Source: Pseudomonas anguilliseptica (lineage in GTDB: Bacteria; Pseudomonadota; Gammaproteobacteria; Pseudomonadales; Pseudomonadaceae). From it: a stretch of 64,000 bases of DNA. The position numbers and the translations under genes were made by a program. This document shows positions 8,770 through 18,549 of this stretch, one piece after another. The stretch lies in the NCBI RefSeq assembly GCF_900105355.1, contig NZ_FNSC01000001.1:1-64000 (forward strand). The letters run 5' to 3'. Numbering within the stretch: the stretch's first letter is position 1; every line of letters begins with the position of its first letter. The notes beneath the pieces were generated by a model that made no database searches, was not told the origin of the DNA, and saw only the letters and a program-made list of their open reading frames with translations.

Positions 8770-9363
8770 TCAGACCTGCAACAACAGCTGCAGGCGTTGG
8801 ATAAAGTCAGTCAGGGCGCGGGTGTTGTTCGCCACCTTGAGTCGGGTCAGCGCGCCTTGCCAGGCATTGGCGATAAAGCTCGCCAGGTTGCGGCAATCTT
8901 CATCGGCTGCCAGCTCGCCTGCGGCCTGCGCCTGTTCCAGACAGGCCTGCAGAATGTCCGCCGAGGTTTGCAGAATTGCATCGACCTGGGTGCCAAGGGT
9001 CGGCGACAGCTCGGCCATCTCGAAGCTCAGGCTGCCGATAAAGCAGTGGTATTCCAGGCGCTCCTGGCGCGCGAAGTGTTCCACCAGCTCGGCGTAGTAA
9101 CCGAGGATGCGTTCGCGCGGGCTCAACGCTGGGTCGCTCAGGGCTTCGGCATAACGCGCCAGGCGCGGCTGATAGACCTGCTGCAAGGCCTGCAAGGCAA
9201 AGTCTTCCTTGCTGGCGAAGTAGTGATAAAAGGAGCCTTTCGGCACCCCCGCCGCCTGGACGATTTCCTGCACACCGGCGCCGTGATAACCACGACAGGT
9301 CATCACCTCGGCGCCTTTGGCGAGGATCAGGTCACGCTTGTCGAGTCGAATGCTGGAGTTCAT
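8770..9363 (-). CDS. TetR/AcrR family regulator (NemR-like)
   Basis: The N-terminal helix-turn-helix (KRDLILAKGAEVMTCRGYHG...VQEIVQAAGVPKGSFYHYFASKEDF, residues about 10-60) is the classic TetR DNA-binding domain. The rest is an all-helical ligand domain ending TRLKVANNTRALTDFIQRL. Placement directly upstream of the Old Yellow Enzyme gene, same strand, suggests it represses this two-gene operon and responds to reactive electrophiles, by analogy to NemR. That link is inferred. ATG 9363 was chosen because homology begins at MNSS...; an upstream ATG at 9429 would add an unconserved tail. The ribosome-binding site is weak. Confidence 0.82.
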   Translation of the reverse strand: MNSSIRLDKRDLILAKGAEVMTCRGYHGAGVQEIVQAAGVPKGSFYHYFASKEDFALQALQQVYQPRLARYAEALSDPALSPRERILGYYAELVEHFARQERLEYHCFIGSLSFEMAELSPTLGTQVDAILQTSADILQACLEQAQAAGELAADEDCRNLASFIANAWQGALTRLKVANNTRALTDFIQRLQLLLQV

Positions 9364-9453
9364 GCCGACAAGAATATGACCGGTCGTCTCGCTTCGCCCA
9401 GCACTATTGATTTGCGTGATTATCCGCAAGAAGCAACGCGGGTTTTAGACACG

Positions 9454-9482
9454 ACAAAGCCGCGAACAGGTCGCGGCTTTGT
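9454..9482. terminator. strong hairpin, terminator-like
   Basis: Perfect 12-bp stem ACAAAGCCGCGA/TCGCGGCTTTGT with a five-base loop, between the TetR gene and IS copy 1. There is no long T-tract beyond the TTTGT in the stem. Confidence 0.5.
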
Positions 9483-9497
9483 GGGAGGGGAAGATGC

Positions 9498-9525
9498 AGA
9501 ACCTGCTCAACGTCTCGCGAGCTAG
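9498..9525. repeat. left part of an AGAACCTG inverted-repeat element cut by IS copy 1
   Basis: AGAACCTGCTCAACGTCTCG and the following CGAGCTAG match the left ends of the elements at 7439 and 10752. The sequence stops exactly at the IS boundary after CTAG, so the IS probably inserted into this repeat. Confidence 0.5.
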
Positions 9526-10717
9526 GGATCCTCTGAAGTAGCCATGCGTTTCAGGCCGACTTCAGCCTCCGCTGATTTTGAAAGCGGAAAATCGATCAAA
9601 AACGATCATATCATCCGCTTATTTTTGTGTTTTTAGCCGCCGCGAGCACCTCGCGGCGGCTATTGCCCATATTACGGGCGCACCTCTCCTGCAGTTGCCA
9701 GTAAATGTCTGCGTGCCATCCACAGGTTCGACAGCGCAAACAGCGTGACCAACTGCGCCGTGTTCTTGGCCAGGCCGCGGAAGCGCGTCTTCACATAGCC
9801 GAACTGCCGCTTGATCACCCGAAACGGGTGCTCGACCTTGGCGCGCACCTGGGCTTTGGCCTTCTCGATCTTGCGCTTGGCTTTGTATAGCGCGCTGCGC
9901 TTATCGAGTTTCTTGTAGGTGCTGCGGCGTGCCGCCACCTGCCAGATAACCTTCCGACCCTCATGCTCCGGACGCTTTTCCACACCGGTGTAACCTGCGT
10001 CGGTACAAACCACGTTCTCGTCGCCATGCAGCAGCTTATCCACCTGGGTGACGTCCGCCACGTTGGCCGCCGTGCCCACCACGCTGTGCACCAGTCCAGA
10101 CTTGTCATCCACACCGATGTGGGCCTTCATGCCGAAGTAGTACTGGTTGCCCTTCTTGGTCTGGTGCATCTCCGGGTCGCGTTTACCGTCTTTGTTTTTG
10201 GTCGAGCTGGGCGCATTGATCAACGTCGCATCGACGATGGTGCCCTGGCGCAGGGACAGGCCGCGATCCCCCAGGTAGCCGTTGATCACAGCCAAGATGC
10301 CAGCCGCCAGTTCGTTTTTTTCCAGTACGCGACGGAAGTTGAGGATGGTGGTTTCGTCAGGGATACGCTCCAGGCTCAACCCGGCGAACTGCCGCAGAAT
10401 GGTCGTTTCGTACAGCGCCTCTTCCATCGCAGGATCGCTGTAACCGAGCCAGTTTTGCATCAGATGAACACGCAGCATCGCCATCAACGGGTACGCCGGG
10501 CGACCGCCTTCACCCTTGGGGTAATGTGGATCGATCAGGGCAATCAAGCCCTTCCACGGCACCACCCGATCCATCTCGATCAGGAACAACTCTTTGCGGG
10601 TCTGCTTGCGCTTGCCGGCGTACTCGGCATCGGCGAAGGTCATCTGCTTCATCGGAAAACTCGGTGGGTGGCGTCCGGGCATTTTGCCAAAATCAGGAAG
10701 ACTTATTCAGAGTTTCC
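9526..10717 (-). mobile_element. IS5-family insertion sequence, copy 1 (1192 bp)
   Basis: The ends GGATCCTCTGAAGTAG and, inverted, GGAAACTCTGAATAAG match at 13 of 16 bases. One transposase fills the element. The flanks are CTAG on the left and TTAG on the right, both fitting the YTAR target of IS5 but not identical to each other, so no clean target duplication is present. This copy is the same length as copies 2 and 3. Confidence 0.85.
9672..10652 (-). CDS. IS5-family transposase
   Basis: A 326-residue DDE transposase of the IS5 subgroup, opening MKQMTFADAEYAGKRKQTRK. DDE-type residues lie in GTIVDATLINAPSS (first D), DAGYTGVEKR (second D) and KVEHPFRVIKRQFGYVKTR (E, in the Y-R-E-K arrangement). 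It cuts and rejoins DNA at the element's terminal repeats. ATG 10652 is the start shared with copy 2; an ATG ten codons earlier is present here but not open in copy 2. No frameshift or stop is seen, so it may be active. Confidence 0.9.
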   Translation of the reverse strand: MKQMTFADAEYAGKRKQTRKELFLIEMDRVVPWKGLIALIDPHYPKGEGGRPAYPLMAMLRVHLMQNWLGYSDPAMEEALYETTILRQFAGLSLERIPDETTILNFRRVLEKNELAAGILAVINGYLGDRGLSLRQGTIVDATLINAPSSTKNKDGKRDPEMHQTKKGNQYYFGMKAHIGVDDKSGLVHSVVGTAANVADVTQVDKLLHGDENVVCTDAGYTGVEKRPEHEGRKVIWQVAARRSTYKKLDKRSALYKAKRKIEKAKAQVRAKVEHPFRVIKRQFGYVKTRFRGLAKNTAQLVTLFALSNLWMARRHLLATAGEVRP

Positions 10718-10751
10718 TTAGAAGCAAGTGACAGAGGCAGACAGCCATTTC

Positions 10752-10799
10752 AGAACCTGTTTTGGATTTCGCGAGCTAAAGCGAGACAAGGCAGGTTCT
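10752..10799. repeat. short inverted-repeat element (48 bp)
   Basis: The ends AGAACCTG and CAGGTTCT are perfect 8-bp inverted repeats, and the interior contains TTTCGCGAGCTAAAGCGAGA. It is related to the ends of the 7439-7608 element and probably an internally deleted relative. Its right end overlaps the stop codon of the HD-GYP gene. Confidence 0.5.
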
Positions 10800-12757
10800 C
10801 AGTGGGTGTGGGGATGTTCGCGGGTGCAGGACGGCTCGTAATCGCACACATGGTGGTTAAACGGTGAGGTGGTGTGCGAACCCGGCGCGCCCGTCACCTG
10901 AAAGCAGCGGCTGGCGATAAACAGCTGCACCAGCTCGGCGTCAAGCAAACCGCTCTGCGCCTCACTCTTGAGAATATCCAGCGCCCGCTCCAGCGGCATT
11001 GCCGGTTTGTAGGGGCGATCCGCCGCAGTCAAGGCATCGTAGATGTCGCAGATGGTCATGATCCGCGAAGCGCAGGGAATCGCATCGCCAATCAAGCCTT
11101 TGGGGTAACCACTACCATCGAGTTTTTCGTGGTGCGCCCCGGCAATATGCGGCACGCCCTGCAGATCCGGAGTCCAGGGAATCAGGCTGAGAAACTGCTG
11201 GGTGTGTACCACGTGCCGCTCGATTTCTTCGCGCTCGGCCGTGGTCAGGCTGCCCTTACGCACGGCCAGGGCGCTGAACTCACCCTCGCTGAGCAGGCTG
11301 ACCAGACAATTGCCAGGCGCCTTGACCAGCTCGCCTTGCACTTCCTGCAGATGCTGAAAATCCCCTTCACTGAGCATGCTCGGCTCGTTGGCCTGGATGA
11401 TGTTGTTGAGGTAACGCTCCAGCCGCTCGCACTCATAGGCCAGCTCGGCTTCCATTTGCAGGCGCCGCTCATCACTCAGACCGCCTTTATGACGGTAAGC
11501 ATGCAGCATCTTGCGCAGGGTCTGGTTGCGCAGATTTTCCTGGGCCAGGGCAACGCGATAGCGCAGGTTTTCCAGCACAGGCTCGGCGAGCTTCTTGGCT
11601 TTTACCAGTACATGTTCGCGAACCCCAACCTTGCCGAAGTCATGCAGTAAGGCGGCGTAGCGCAGCTCGCGCAAACCATCGACGCTTAGCGCCTGCTCGC
11701 GCAAACGGGCTTCTGGGGCATGGGGTAACTGGTTGGCCAGGGTCAGACACAGCTCAGCAACCCGGAAAGAATGACCACTGGTGGTCGGATCACGCTGCTC
11801 GATGGCAAACACCGAGGCCTGCACGAAGCCGTCGAACAACCGGCTGATGTCATCCAGCAACTGGCGATTCTCGATTGCCACTGCCGCCTGGCTGGCCAAT
11901 GCACGCAAAGACACGGCGGTTTCTTCATCGAAGGCAATCAGCTCAGGCTCAAGCTGCTCGCTGCCCTTGCGCTGACGGTTGATAAACTCCAGCACGCCGA
12001 CCACTTCATGGCGATGGTTGCGCATGGGAATCGCCAGGATCGACATGGTGCGATAGCCCATCTGCAGGTCAAAGGAGCGGTTGAAGCGATACGGCGCATC
12101 CCCGGCAATCGCGTACACGTCCTCGATATTCAGCTCGGTGCTGGTCAGCGCGACGTAGCCGGCAATCGAGGCCTTGCTCAGCGGCATGCGCTGGTCCTGA
12201 AAGCTGTTCTGGCTAAGCGTGCCGTTCTGGGTCAGCTTGAAGATCAACTGCGCCAGCGCATCCGGGCGGCGGCTGACCAGAAACAGCGAGGCGGCGTCGC
12301 TGTTGGACAAGCGCCGCCCTTCGATAAGAATTTTTTCCAGCAAGCGGTCCAGATCACGCTCGGCCGACAGCGCCAGACCCACGTCCACCAACTTGCTCAG
12401 ATCATCATGCTTGCCCGCCAGGGCGGCGGCCAGTTGCTCGGTCTGATGGCGTAGGCTGTACTGCTCGCCGGCAAAACGCAGCAGCGCCGACAATTCCTCG
12501 GCACTGGCATGCGGCGGCAACGGCAATACGCCAGGTTGATCCATGCAGCCCATCAGAATCGCGCCGCAATCCAGCCAGTCGGTCAACGGCTGCAGCGCCA
12601 GTAACCGTTCGTCAAGCAGCACCAGCGCCAGGTCATCCGGCAACTCGTCAGGCACGTCAATCGCCTGCAAAGTCAGCGGGCACTGAGCCAATACGTTGCA
12701 CAGGGGATGCGCGCCAAGCGCATTACTGTGGCCCAGCACAAGGCGGGAAGTGCCCAT
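10799..12757 (-). CDS. GAF-HD-GYP domain protein, putative cyclic-di-GMP phosphodiesterase
   Basis: This protein of about 652 residues has an N-terminal region of unclear type (1-115), a GAF sensor domain (about 125-300) and a C-terminal HD-GYP domain. The hydrolase motifs are present: HDFGKVGV at about 372-379, the second metal histidines and HHEKLDGSGYPKG. Such enzymes degrade c-di-GMP and lower biofilm formation. An unusually long insertion, rich in charged helices (RMLHAYRHKGGLS... to ...EGELVKAPGN), sits between the HD and GYP halves. ATG 12757 was chosen over an upstream ATG because the added N-terminus would be low-complexity and unconserved. The C-terminal tail is His-rich (TREHPHTH). 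The GAF ligand is unknown. Confidence 0.85.
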   Translation of the reverse strand: MGTSRLVLGHSNALGAHPLCNVLAQCPLTLQAIDVPDELPDDLALVLLDERLLALQPLTDWLDCGAILMGCMDQPGVLPLPPHASAEELSALLRFAGEQYSLRHQTEQLAAALAGKHDDLSKLVDVGLALSAERDLDRLLEKILIEGRRLSNSDAASLFLVSRRPDALAQLIFKLTQNGTLSQNSFQDQRMPLSKASIAGYVALTSTELNIEDVYAIAGDAPYRFNRSFDLQMGYRTMSILAIPMRNHRHEVVGVLEFINRQRKGSEQLEPELIAFDEETAVSLRALASQAAVAIENRQLLDDISRLFDGFVQASVFAIEQRDPTTSGHSFRVAELCLTLANQLPHAPEARLREQALSVDGLRELRYAALLHDFGKVGVREHVLVKAKKLAEPVLENLRYRVALAQENLRNQTLRKMLHAYRHKGGLSDERRLQMEAELAYECERLERYLNNIIQANEPSMLSEGDFQHLQEVQGELVKAPGNCLVSLLSEGEFSALAVRKGSLTTAEREEIERHVVHTQQFLSLIPWTPDLQGVPHIAGAHHEKLDGSGYPKGLIGDAIPCASRIMTICDIYDALTAADRPYKPAMPLERALDILKSEAQSGLLDAELVQLFIASRCFQVTGAPGSHTTSPFNHHVCDYEPSCTREHPHTH

Positions 12758-12866
12758 GGTGGTTGTCCTCAGTCGCAGTTGCGTGACAGCAGTGCGACAG
12801 AGTATTGCACAGGATCCAGCCGTTGCCCGGCCATCCGGCGCATGCCGAACGGCCGGGTAAAACGGC

Positions 12867-14204
12867 TTAGGTGGCGGGCTGCAACTGCATGCCCTGCTGC
12901 ATTTTTGCGGCATCGACAACGAAGCAGCGCGAGGCCTGCAGCAGCGCCAGCATGGTCAGCATCAAGGCCACCGGGATCAGATACATGGCGTTATGCAGGC
13001 CGACAGCCTTGAAGGTTTCGTTCATTTCACTGGCCCCGGCGGCGAGCATTGCCGCGTGGGAGTAGTGATCCGACAGCATGCCCACCGCCAATGGGCCAAG
13101 GCCGCCGCCGAGCAGGTACAGACCAGCGAAGAACAACGCCATGGCGGTAGCACGCAGACGTGGCTCGATCACATCCTGAATCGCGGTATAGACGCAGGTG
13201 TAGAAGTTGTAGGCAAACAGCCAGCCGATGCTGAACAGCGCCACGAACACGGCGATTTCAATTCGTCCGGCCAGCAGGGCGTAGCCCGTGGCGACAGAAG
13301 CAATCAGCATGCTCAGTGCGGCAAACAGCAGGCGGCCGCTCTGCCAGCGTTGGTGGATCTTGTCCGCCAGCCACCCCCCCAGGGTCAGGCCGACCAGGCC
13401 GGTCAGGCCAACGATCACCCCGGTGGCCATAGCCGCCTGCTCCAGCGGCATCAGGAAGTAGCGCTGCAGCATCGGCACCATGAACGAATTGCAGGCATAG
13501 GTGGCGAAGTTGAAAGCCAGGCCAGCCATCACCAACCACCAGAAGGTGCGGATCGCCAGCACCTTGCGCAGCGGTTTATCCACTGGCGTGGCGCGCGATT
13601 GCACCAGTTCGGCCGCACCGCGCTTGGGCTCGTTGATAAAGAACATAAACAGCGCCAGGATCAGCCCCGGCACCGCGGCAATAAAGAACGGTGCGCGCCA
13701 GCTGTCGAACGCCTTGACCATCGCACCGATGGTGAAAAAGGCCAGCAGCAGACCAATCGGCAGGCCAAGCATAAAGATGCCCATGGCACGCGCGCGCTTG
13801 TGCGCCGGGAACAGATCACCGATCAGCGAGTTGGCCGCCGGCGCATAGCTGGCCTCGCCAATGCCGACGCCCATGCGAATCAGCAGGAAGCTCCAGAAGT
13901 TCCAGGCCAGGCCGTTGACCGCCGTCAGCCCGCTCCAGACTGCCAGCCCCCAGCCCATGATCTTGCGCCGCGCGCCGGTGTCAGCCATGCGCCCCAGTGG
14001 AATGCCGGCAATCGCATAGACAATGGTAAAGGCGGTACCGATCAAGCCCAGCTGCAGGTCACTGAGATCCCATTCCATGCGGATCGGCTCGATGATGATC
14101 GCCGGAATGGTGCGGTCGAAGAAGTTGAACAGGTTGGCGAGAAAAAGCAGGAACAGAATGCGCCAGGCATTCGCCGCTTGTAGGGACTGCTGCATGGAAT
14201 CCAT
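12867..14204 (-). CDS. MFS transporter
   Basis: 445 residues with about 12 predicted membrane helices. It carries the MFS loop signature GRMADTGARRKIMG between helices 2 and 3, and an early FNFFDRTIPAIIIEPI segment typical of the anion/glucarate-phthalate or Spinster-like branch. ATG 14204 follows GAGATGG and an AACAACAA CA motif. It lies just downstream of, and divergent from, the tubulin-like gene. The substrate is unknown; nearby hydroxypyruvate/hydroxyacid genes would fit an organic acid, but that is only a guess. Confidence 0.85.
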   Translation of the reverse strand: MDSMQQSLQAANAWRILFLLFLANLFNFFDRTIPAIIIEPIRMEWDLSDLQLGLIGTAFTIVYAIAGIPLGRMADTGARRKIMGWGLAVWSGLTAVNGLAWNFWSFLLIRMGVGIGEASYAPAANSLIGDLFPAHKRARAMGIFMLGLPIGLLLAFFTIGAMVKAFDSWRAPFFIAAVPGLILALFMFFINEPKRGAAELVQSRATPVDKPLRKVLAIRTFWWLVMAGLAFNFATYACNSFMVPMLQRYFLMPLEQAAMATGVIVGLTGLVGLTLGGWLADKIHQRWQSGRLLFAALSMLIASVATGYALLAGRIEIAVFVALFSIGWLFAYNFYTCVYTAIQDVIEPRLRATAMALFFAGLYLLGGGLGPLAVGMLSDHYSHAAMLAAGASEMNETFKAVGLHNAMYLIPVALMLTMLALLQASRCFVVDAAKMQQGMQLQPAT

Positions 14205-14210
14205 CTCTAT

Positions 14211-14218
14211 TTGTTGTT
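14211..14218 (-). promoter_or_regulatory. CA motif (AACAACAA), candidate Hfq/Crc site
   Basis: AACAACAA lies just upstream of the MFS gene's ribosome-binding site and matches AANAANAA. Confidence 0.45.
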
Positions 14219-14505
14219 ATCGAAGCGGGTCGGAGGCGCATGGCCAACCGCCGTATCCAGCATGTGCAGGCGCAATCTAGAGCCTTGCGTCTATGCTGTC
14301 TGTGACTATTTGTTGTGTGTATGCCGGGTAATGGGCGTCCGAGCAAGCACCCAGGTCACAAAGCGCACCGGAAAAACTGCGGATATGCCTCAGTAAAACC
14401 GGGTGAAACAGCGAGATTTTCTATTTTTCATGCTACAAACAAGCCTGTTGAGCGAAACATGGCCATTTGCCGCTCCACCCTCGTTAGCAGCCGGAATGTC
14501 TCTAA
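14219..14505. other. divergent intergenic region
   Basis: 287 bases between the MFS gene (minus) and the tubulin-like gene (plus) must hold both promoters. It is more AT-rich near 14400-14440 (ATTTTCTATTTTTCATGC). I see no clear sigma-70 pair, operator palindrome or small gene. Confidence 0.4.
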
Positions 14506-16704
14506 ATGAAAACAAAAAAAGACGCTGTGACCTCCCCCGCGACCGAAGCCACACTGGCTGACCTGGCTGATACCCTGCTCGCTCCAATCGAGCGACTGGC
14601 CCCTCTACCGCCGCCAATGCGCTTGGATAGCAGCGGCGAGCAGTACATGTATTTCACCGAGCGCGACATCGATCGCATCCTCGATAACCTCGACGGCCTG
14701 CGCAGCCTGGTGTTTCCCCCAGCCCCGCAGGATGACGACAACGAACGGCGGGTGCAGCACTTCCCCTCTGTTTGCCTGATCGGCCTTGGCCGATGCGGCT
14801 CGAACATCGCATTGGATGTTGCATCGCTGGTCTACAACGCCCGGCAGTTCTACCTGAGCGAATTCAACAACGAAGAAAAAACCGTTGCCGAACAGGATTT
14901 TCGCCCCACCCGTTGGATTCGCAGCAACCTGCTGCGTGCTCCGAGCAAAGACAGCAAACCGGTATTTCTGATCGAGCCACTGGTGATGCTCGGCGACCTG
15001 GACAAGGACATCGAGGGACGCATCCGCTTCTCGCGCAAGGGCGAAACCAGCGGGTTCCTCAGCGACTACAGCAAGATGAAAATCATGGACCTCTCCGAGG
15101 TGCATGCCGGCGGCGCCGGTAACGCGCCGATCCTCGGCCAATACCTGGCCAAGATCATCCTTAACAAGGACACCCAGCGCTTCACCAACGAAGACTGGAA
15201 ATTCATTCACAGCTACCTGATCGATTCGTGCGGCATCAAGGCCAACCAGTCGCGCCTGTACTTCTACATCTTCAGCGCCGGTGGCGGCACTGGCTCGGGC
15301 ATGGCTTCAGAGTTCGGCCTGGCGCAGCAGTTCGCCTACATGAGCAAGACCTTCGACACCAAGAACTTCGAGGAAAGCCCGGAGAACCGTGACCACAGCT
15401 TCGTCTTCGAGCCAATCTTCACCAGCGGCATCTGCATCCTGCCGAACATCTCCGACCAGCGCAGCGAGATGTCCGAAGCCCTGCATATCAACGCCGGCCG
15501 CCTGCTGTGCAAGTACCTCGCCGAGGAGTGGGACTTCTCCTACAACTTCGACAATGAAGAGAACAGCGAAGAAAGCGTGATGCGCCGCATCCGTCCATGG
15601 AACGCCATGATGCTGATCTCCAACGACATCATGCGTTACGCCGAAGAAAGCGATGACGGCAATATCCAGAACATCGACGTCAACGCCATGGAGCGTCACG
15701 CCAACCAGTACATCTCGCAGCAGATCTTCAACATTCTCACCGCCCAGGCAGTGACCACCGACTACGACCAGAACTACTTCCGCCGCGCCGGCATCGACAT
15801 TGGTGAAACCATCCGCCTGGACGCCAACGACCTGTTTATGAGCCTGGCCGGTCCGGTGGCCGTGGCGTATGCCGAATCGGTGGTGCCGGAGCAGAGCGCC
15901 GCAGCGCTGGACAAGTTCCGCGTGCTGGACAAGGAACCGTCGCGGCTGAACATCGACGACCTGTTCTTCCGCTCCATCGACCTGCCGCACTTCAACAAGG
16001 TCACCCAGGCCATCGAAGGCATCAGCCTGCTGCCGATCGAGTCCAAGCGTTATCGCGAAGCGCTGGATGAGTACAAAAAGTCCGATTACAACGCCGCCAA
16101 ACTCAGCGACCTGCACTTCTTCAAGAACTGCTCCTCGGTGGTATCGATCGTCTCGCTGCCGAAAGACTACAAGCTGTCCTATATGGATCTGAACCGGCTC
16201 AAGACCCACCTCAACAGCCTGTTCCCCAACACCACGCTGAAGCGCTATGCACTGGTGATTGGCGCCTCGGCCAACCTGTCACTGACCACCCTGATCGCCA
16301 AAAGCCCGTGCCTGTCGGATGACTTCCTGACCCTGATCGTGGCCTTTATCAAGCGCTGCTTTGCCCGCGACCCGCACCGCTTCGACGAAAGCCTGGACAA
16401 CGCCATTCTCGATTTCATCATGAGCGATGAGTTCGATGAAGTGCGGGTCGACGCCATGCTCAACGAGTTTGAGAACCCGGCGAAGATCCTCGATACCAAC
16501 TGGTACGCGATCAAGCCGATGTACGAGAAGAAGTACCGCGAGCTGATCCACGATCAGGACAAATTCGTCTCGATCAACGATATCCGTCTATCCCGTGAAA
16601 GCGTGAAAAAGGCGATCAAGTACCTGCGCGAGATCTACCGCCACCGTATCGGCAAGACCCGGGTTATCTCGCTCAACAAGTACCACGAAAGCCCGCAAGA
16701 ATAA
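14506..16704 (+). CDS. tubulin/FtsZ-superfamily protein (Tubulin_2-like)
   Basis: This 732-residue protein contains tubulin-type GTP-binding elements in order: a T1-like loop IGLGRCGSN (about 92-100), the signature glycine loop SAGGGTGSG (about 257-265), an FtsZ-like ISND (371-374) and a T7-like RLDANDL (437-443) where FtsZ has its catalytic acidic loop. A 70-residue disordered, proline-rich head precedes the core. A long helical C-terminal half (450-732) has no equivalent in FtsZ. It therefore probably binds and hydrolyses GTP and may polymerise. It is not FtsZ (no ftsA/ftsQ nearby, and much larger), nor does it look like phage PhuZ or plasmid TubZ, which are shorter. It stands alone on the plus strand between minus-strand genes. 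The best family guess is the large FtsZ-like group called Tubulin_2; function unknown. ATG 14506 was chosen; the ribosome-binding site is weak (GGA ten bases upstream). Confidence 0.8.
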   Translation: MKTKKDAVTSPATEATLADLADTLLAPIERLAPLPPPMRLDSSGEQYMYFTERDIDRILDNLDGLRSLVFPPAPQDDDNERRVQHFPSVCLIGLGRCGSNIALDVASLVYNARQFYLSEFNNEEKTVAEQDFRPTRWIRSNLLRAPSKDSKPVFLIEPLVMLGDLDKDIEGRIRFSRKGETSGFLSDYSKMKIMDLSEVHAGGAGNAPILGQYLAKIILNKDTQRFTNEDWKFIHSYLIDSCGIKANQSRLYFYIFSAGGGTGSGMASEFGLAQQFAYMSKTFDTKNFEESPENRDHSFVFEPIFTSGICILPNISDQRSEMSEALHINAGRLLCKYLAEEWDFSYNFDNEENSEESVMRRIRPWNAMMLISNDIMRYAEESDDGNIQNIDVNAMERHANQYISQQIFNILTAQAVTTDYDQNYFRRAGIDIGETIRLDANDLFMSLAGPVAVAYAESVVPEQSAAALDKFRVLDKEPSRLNIDDLFFRSIDLPHFNKVTQAIEGISLLPIESKRYREALDEYKKSDYNAAKLSDLHFFKNCSSVVSIVSLPKDYKLSYMDLNRLKTHLNSLFPNTTLKRYALVIGASANLSLTTLIAKSPCLSDDFLTLIVAFIKRCFARDPHRFDESLDNAILDFIMSDEFDEVRVDAMLNEFENPAKILDTNWYAIKPMYEKKYRELIHDQDKFVSINDIRLSRESVKKAIKYLREIYRHRIGKTRVISLNKYHESPQE

Positions 16705-16711
16705 GGCCGTA

Positions 16712-16751
16712 GCGCCTGTTTTCCGCTGCAGTCGTTGCGAAAAACAGGCGC
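16712..16751. terminator. long hairpin after the tubulin-like gene
   Basis: Arms GCGCCTGTTTT and AAAACAGGCGC form an 11-bp stem, extended by three more pairs after one mismatch. It starts 8 bases after the tubulin-like stop codon and is followed by weak T-richness (ATCCTTTAG). It probably terminates both converging transcripts. Confidence 0.6.
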
Positions 16752-16771
16752 ATCCTTTAGGCGAGCATTGC

Positions 16772-17559
<788 letters not shown>

Positions 17560-17563
<4 letters not shown>

Positions 17564-18465
17564 GGCTGTGATTCTTGAGGCTGCGGCGCCCGATAGAGCT
17601 GAACCAGGGTCGCAGGGTCACGCTCCAGATTGCCCTGGCTGCCGTGCTGGCGCATCAGCTGCGCCGCCAGGCCGCTGACCGGCGTGGCCGAGCCGATCTA
17701 CTGCGACAGCTTGACCGCCGTATCGAGATCCTTGAGCAAGGTGCGCACATGCCATTTGACCGGCTCGAACTGACTCTCGGCCATCTGTGGCGCAAGAATC
17801 TGCAGCGGCTTGGAGTCGGCAAAACCGCCGGCCAGCGCGGGTGCAATCAGGCTGGCATCGACCCCGGCCTGCTCGGCCAACGCCACCACCTCAGCGATCA
17901 CCAACGCGTTACAGGCGACGATCATCTGGTTGCACACCTTGGTCACCTGGCCTGCGCCAACGTCACCCATGCGCGTCAGGCGTTGCCCCAGATGTGCAAG
18001 GATCGGCCTAACCCGTTCGATATCCTCAACCCGGCCACCGGCCATGATCGCCAGTGTGCCGTTGGCCGCGCCCGGTGTGCCGCCGGAAACCGGCGCATCT
18101 ACCCAGCGCATGCCACAGCGAGCATGCAGTTCAGCAGCCATTTCACGGGTGGCGGCCGGCTCCAGGCTGGAGAAATCCACCAGTACCTGCCCCGGCTTGC
18201 CCATTTCCACAATGCCGCCGGGACCGAATACCACCTCGCGCACTACATCGGTGTTGGCCAGGCAAAGCATGACGACATCGGCCTGAGCACAGAGCTGCGC
18301 CGGGCTGGCCACCGCTTGCGCGCCCAACGCCTGCAATGGCGTGCACTTATCAGGGGAACGATTCCACACGCTCAGCGGATAGCCAGCGGCCAACAGGCGC
18401 TGGCTCATGGGCAGGCCCATAAGGCCAATACCAGCAAATGCCAAAGCAGGACGGGAGGTGGACAT
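17560..18465 (-). pseudogene. NAD(P)-dependent beta-hydroxyacid dehydrogenase (GarR/GlxR type), interrupted by TAG
   Basis: The dinucleotide fold FAGIGLMGLPMSQRL near the N-terminus, the substrate motif DAPVSGGTPGAANGTL and the catalytic-lysine region VTKVCNQMIVACN place it in the 3-hydroxyisobutyrate/tartronate-semialdehyde reductase family. After KDLDTAVKLSQ the frame meets TAG (17700-17698). In the same frame the conserved end continues, IGSATPVSGLAAQLMRQHG to ESQP, with TGA 17562-17560 overlapping the hyi start. The loss of about 45 C-terminal residues removes a helix that packs at the active site. The nonsense change is a base substitution. ATG 18465 has a good GGAG. An amber suppressor is unlikely, since neighbouring genes use TAG as a normal stop. 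Confidence 0.8.
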
Positions 18466-18549
18466 AGGCAGACTCCGACTCATTGATGGTCGCCATCTTA
18501 ACCCAGCGGAGCCAGAACCTGTCCCGCCAGTCAACGCCCGTACAACACC

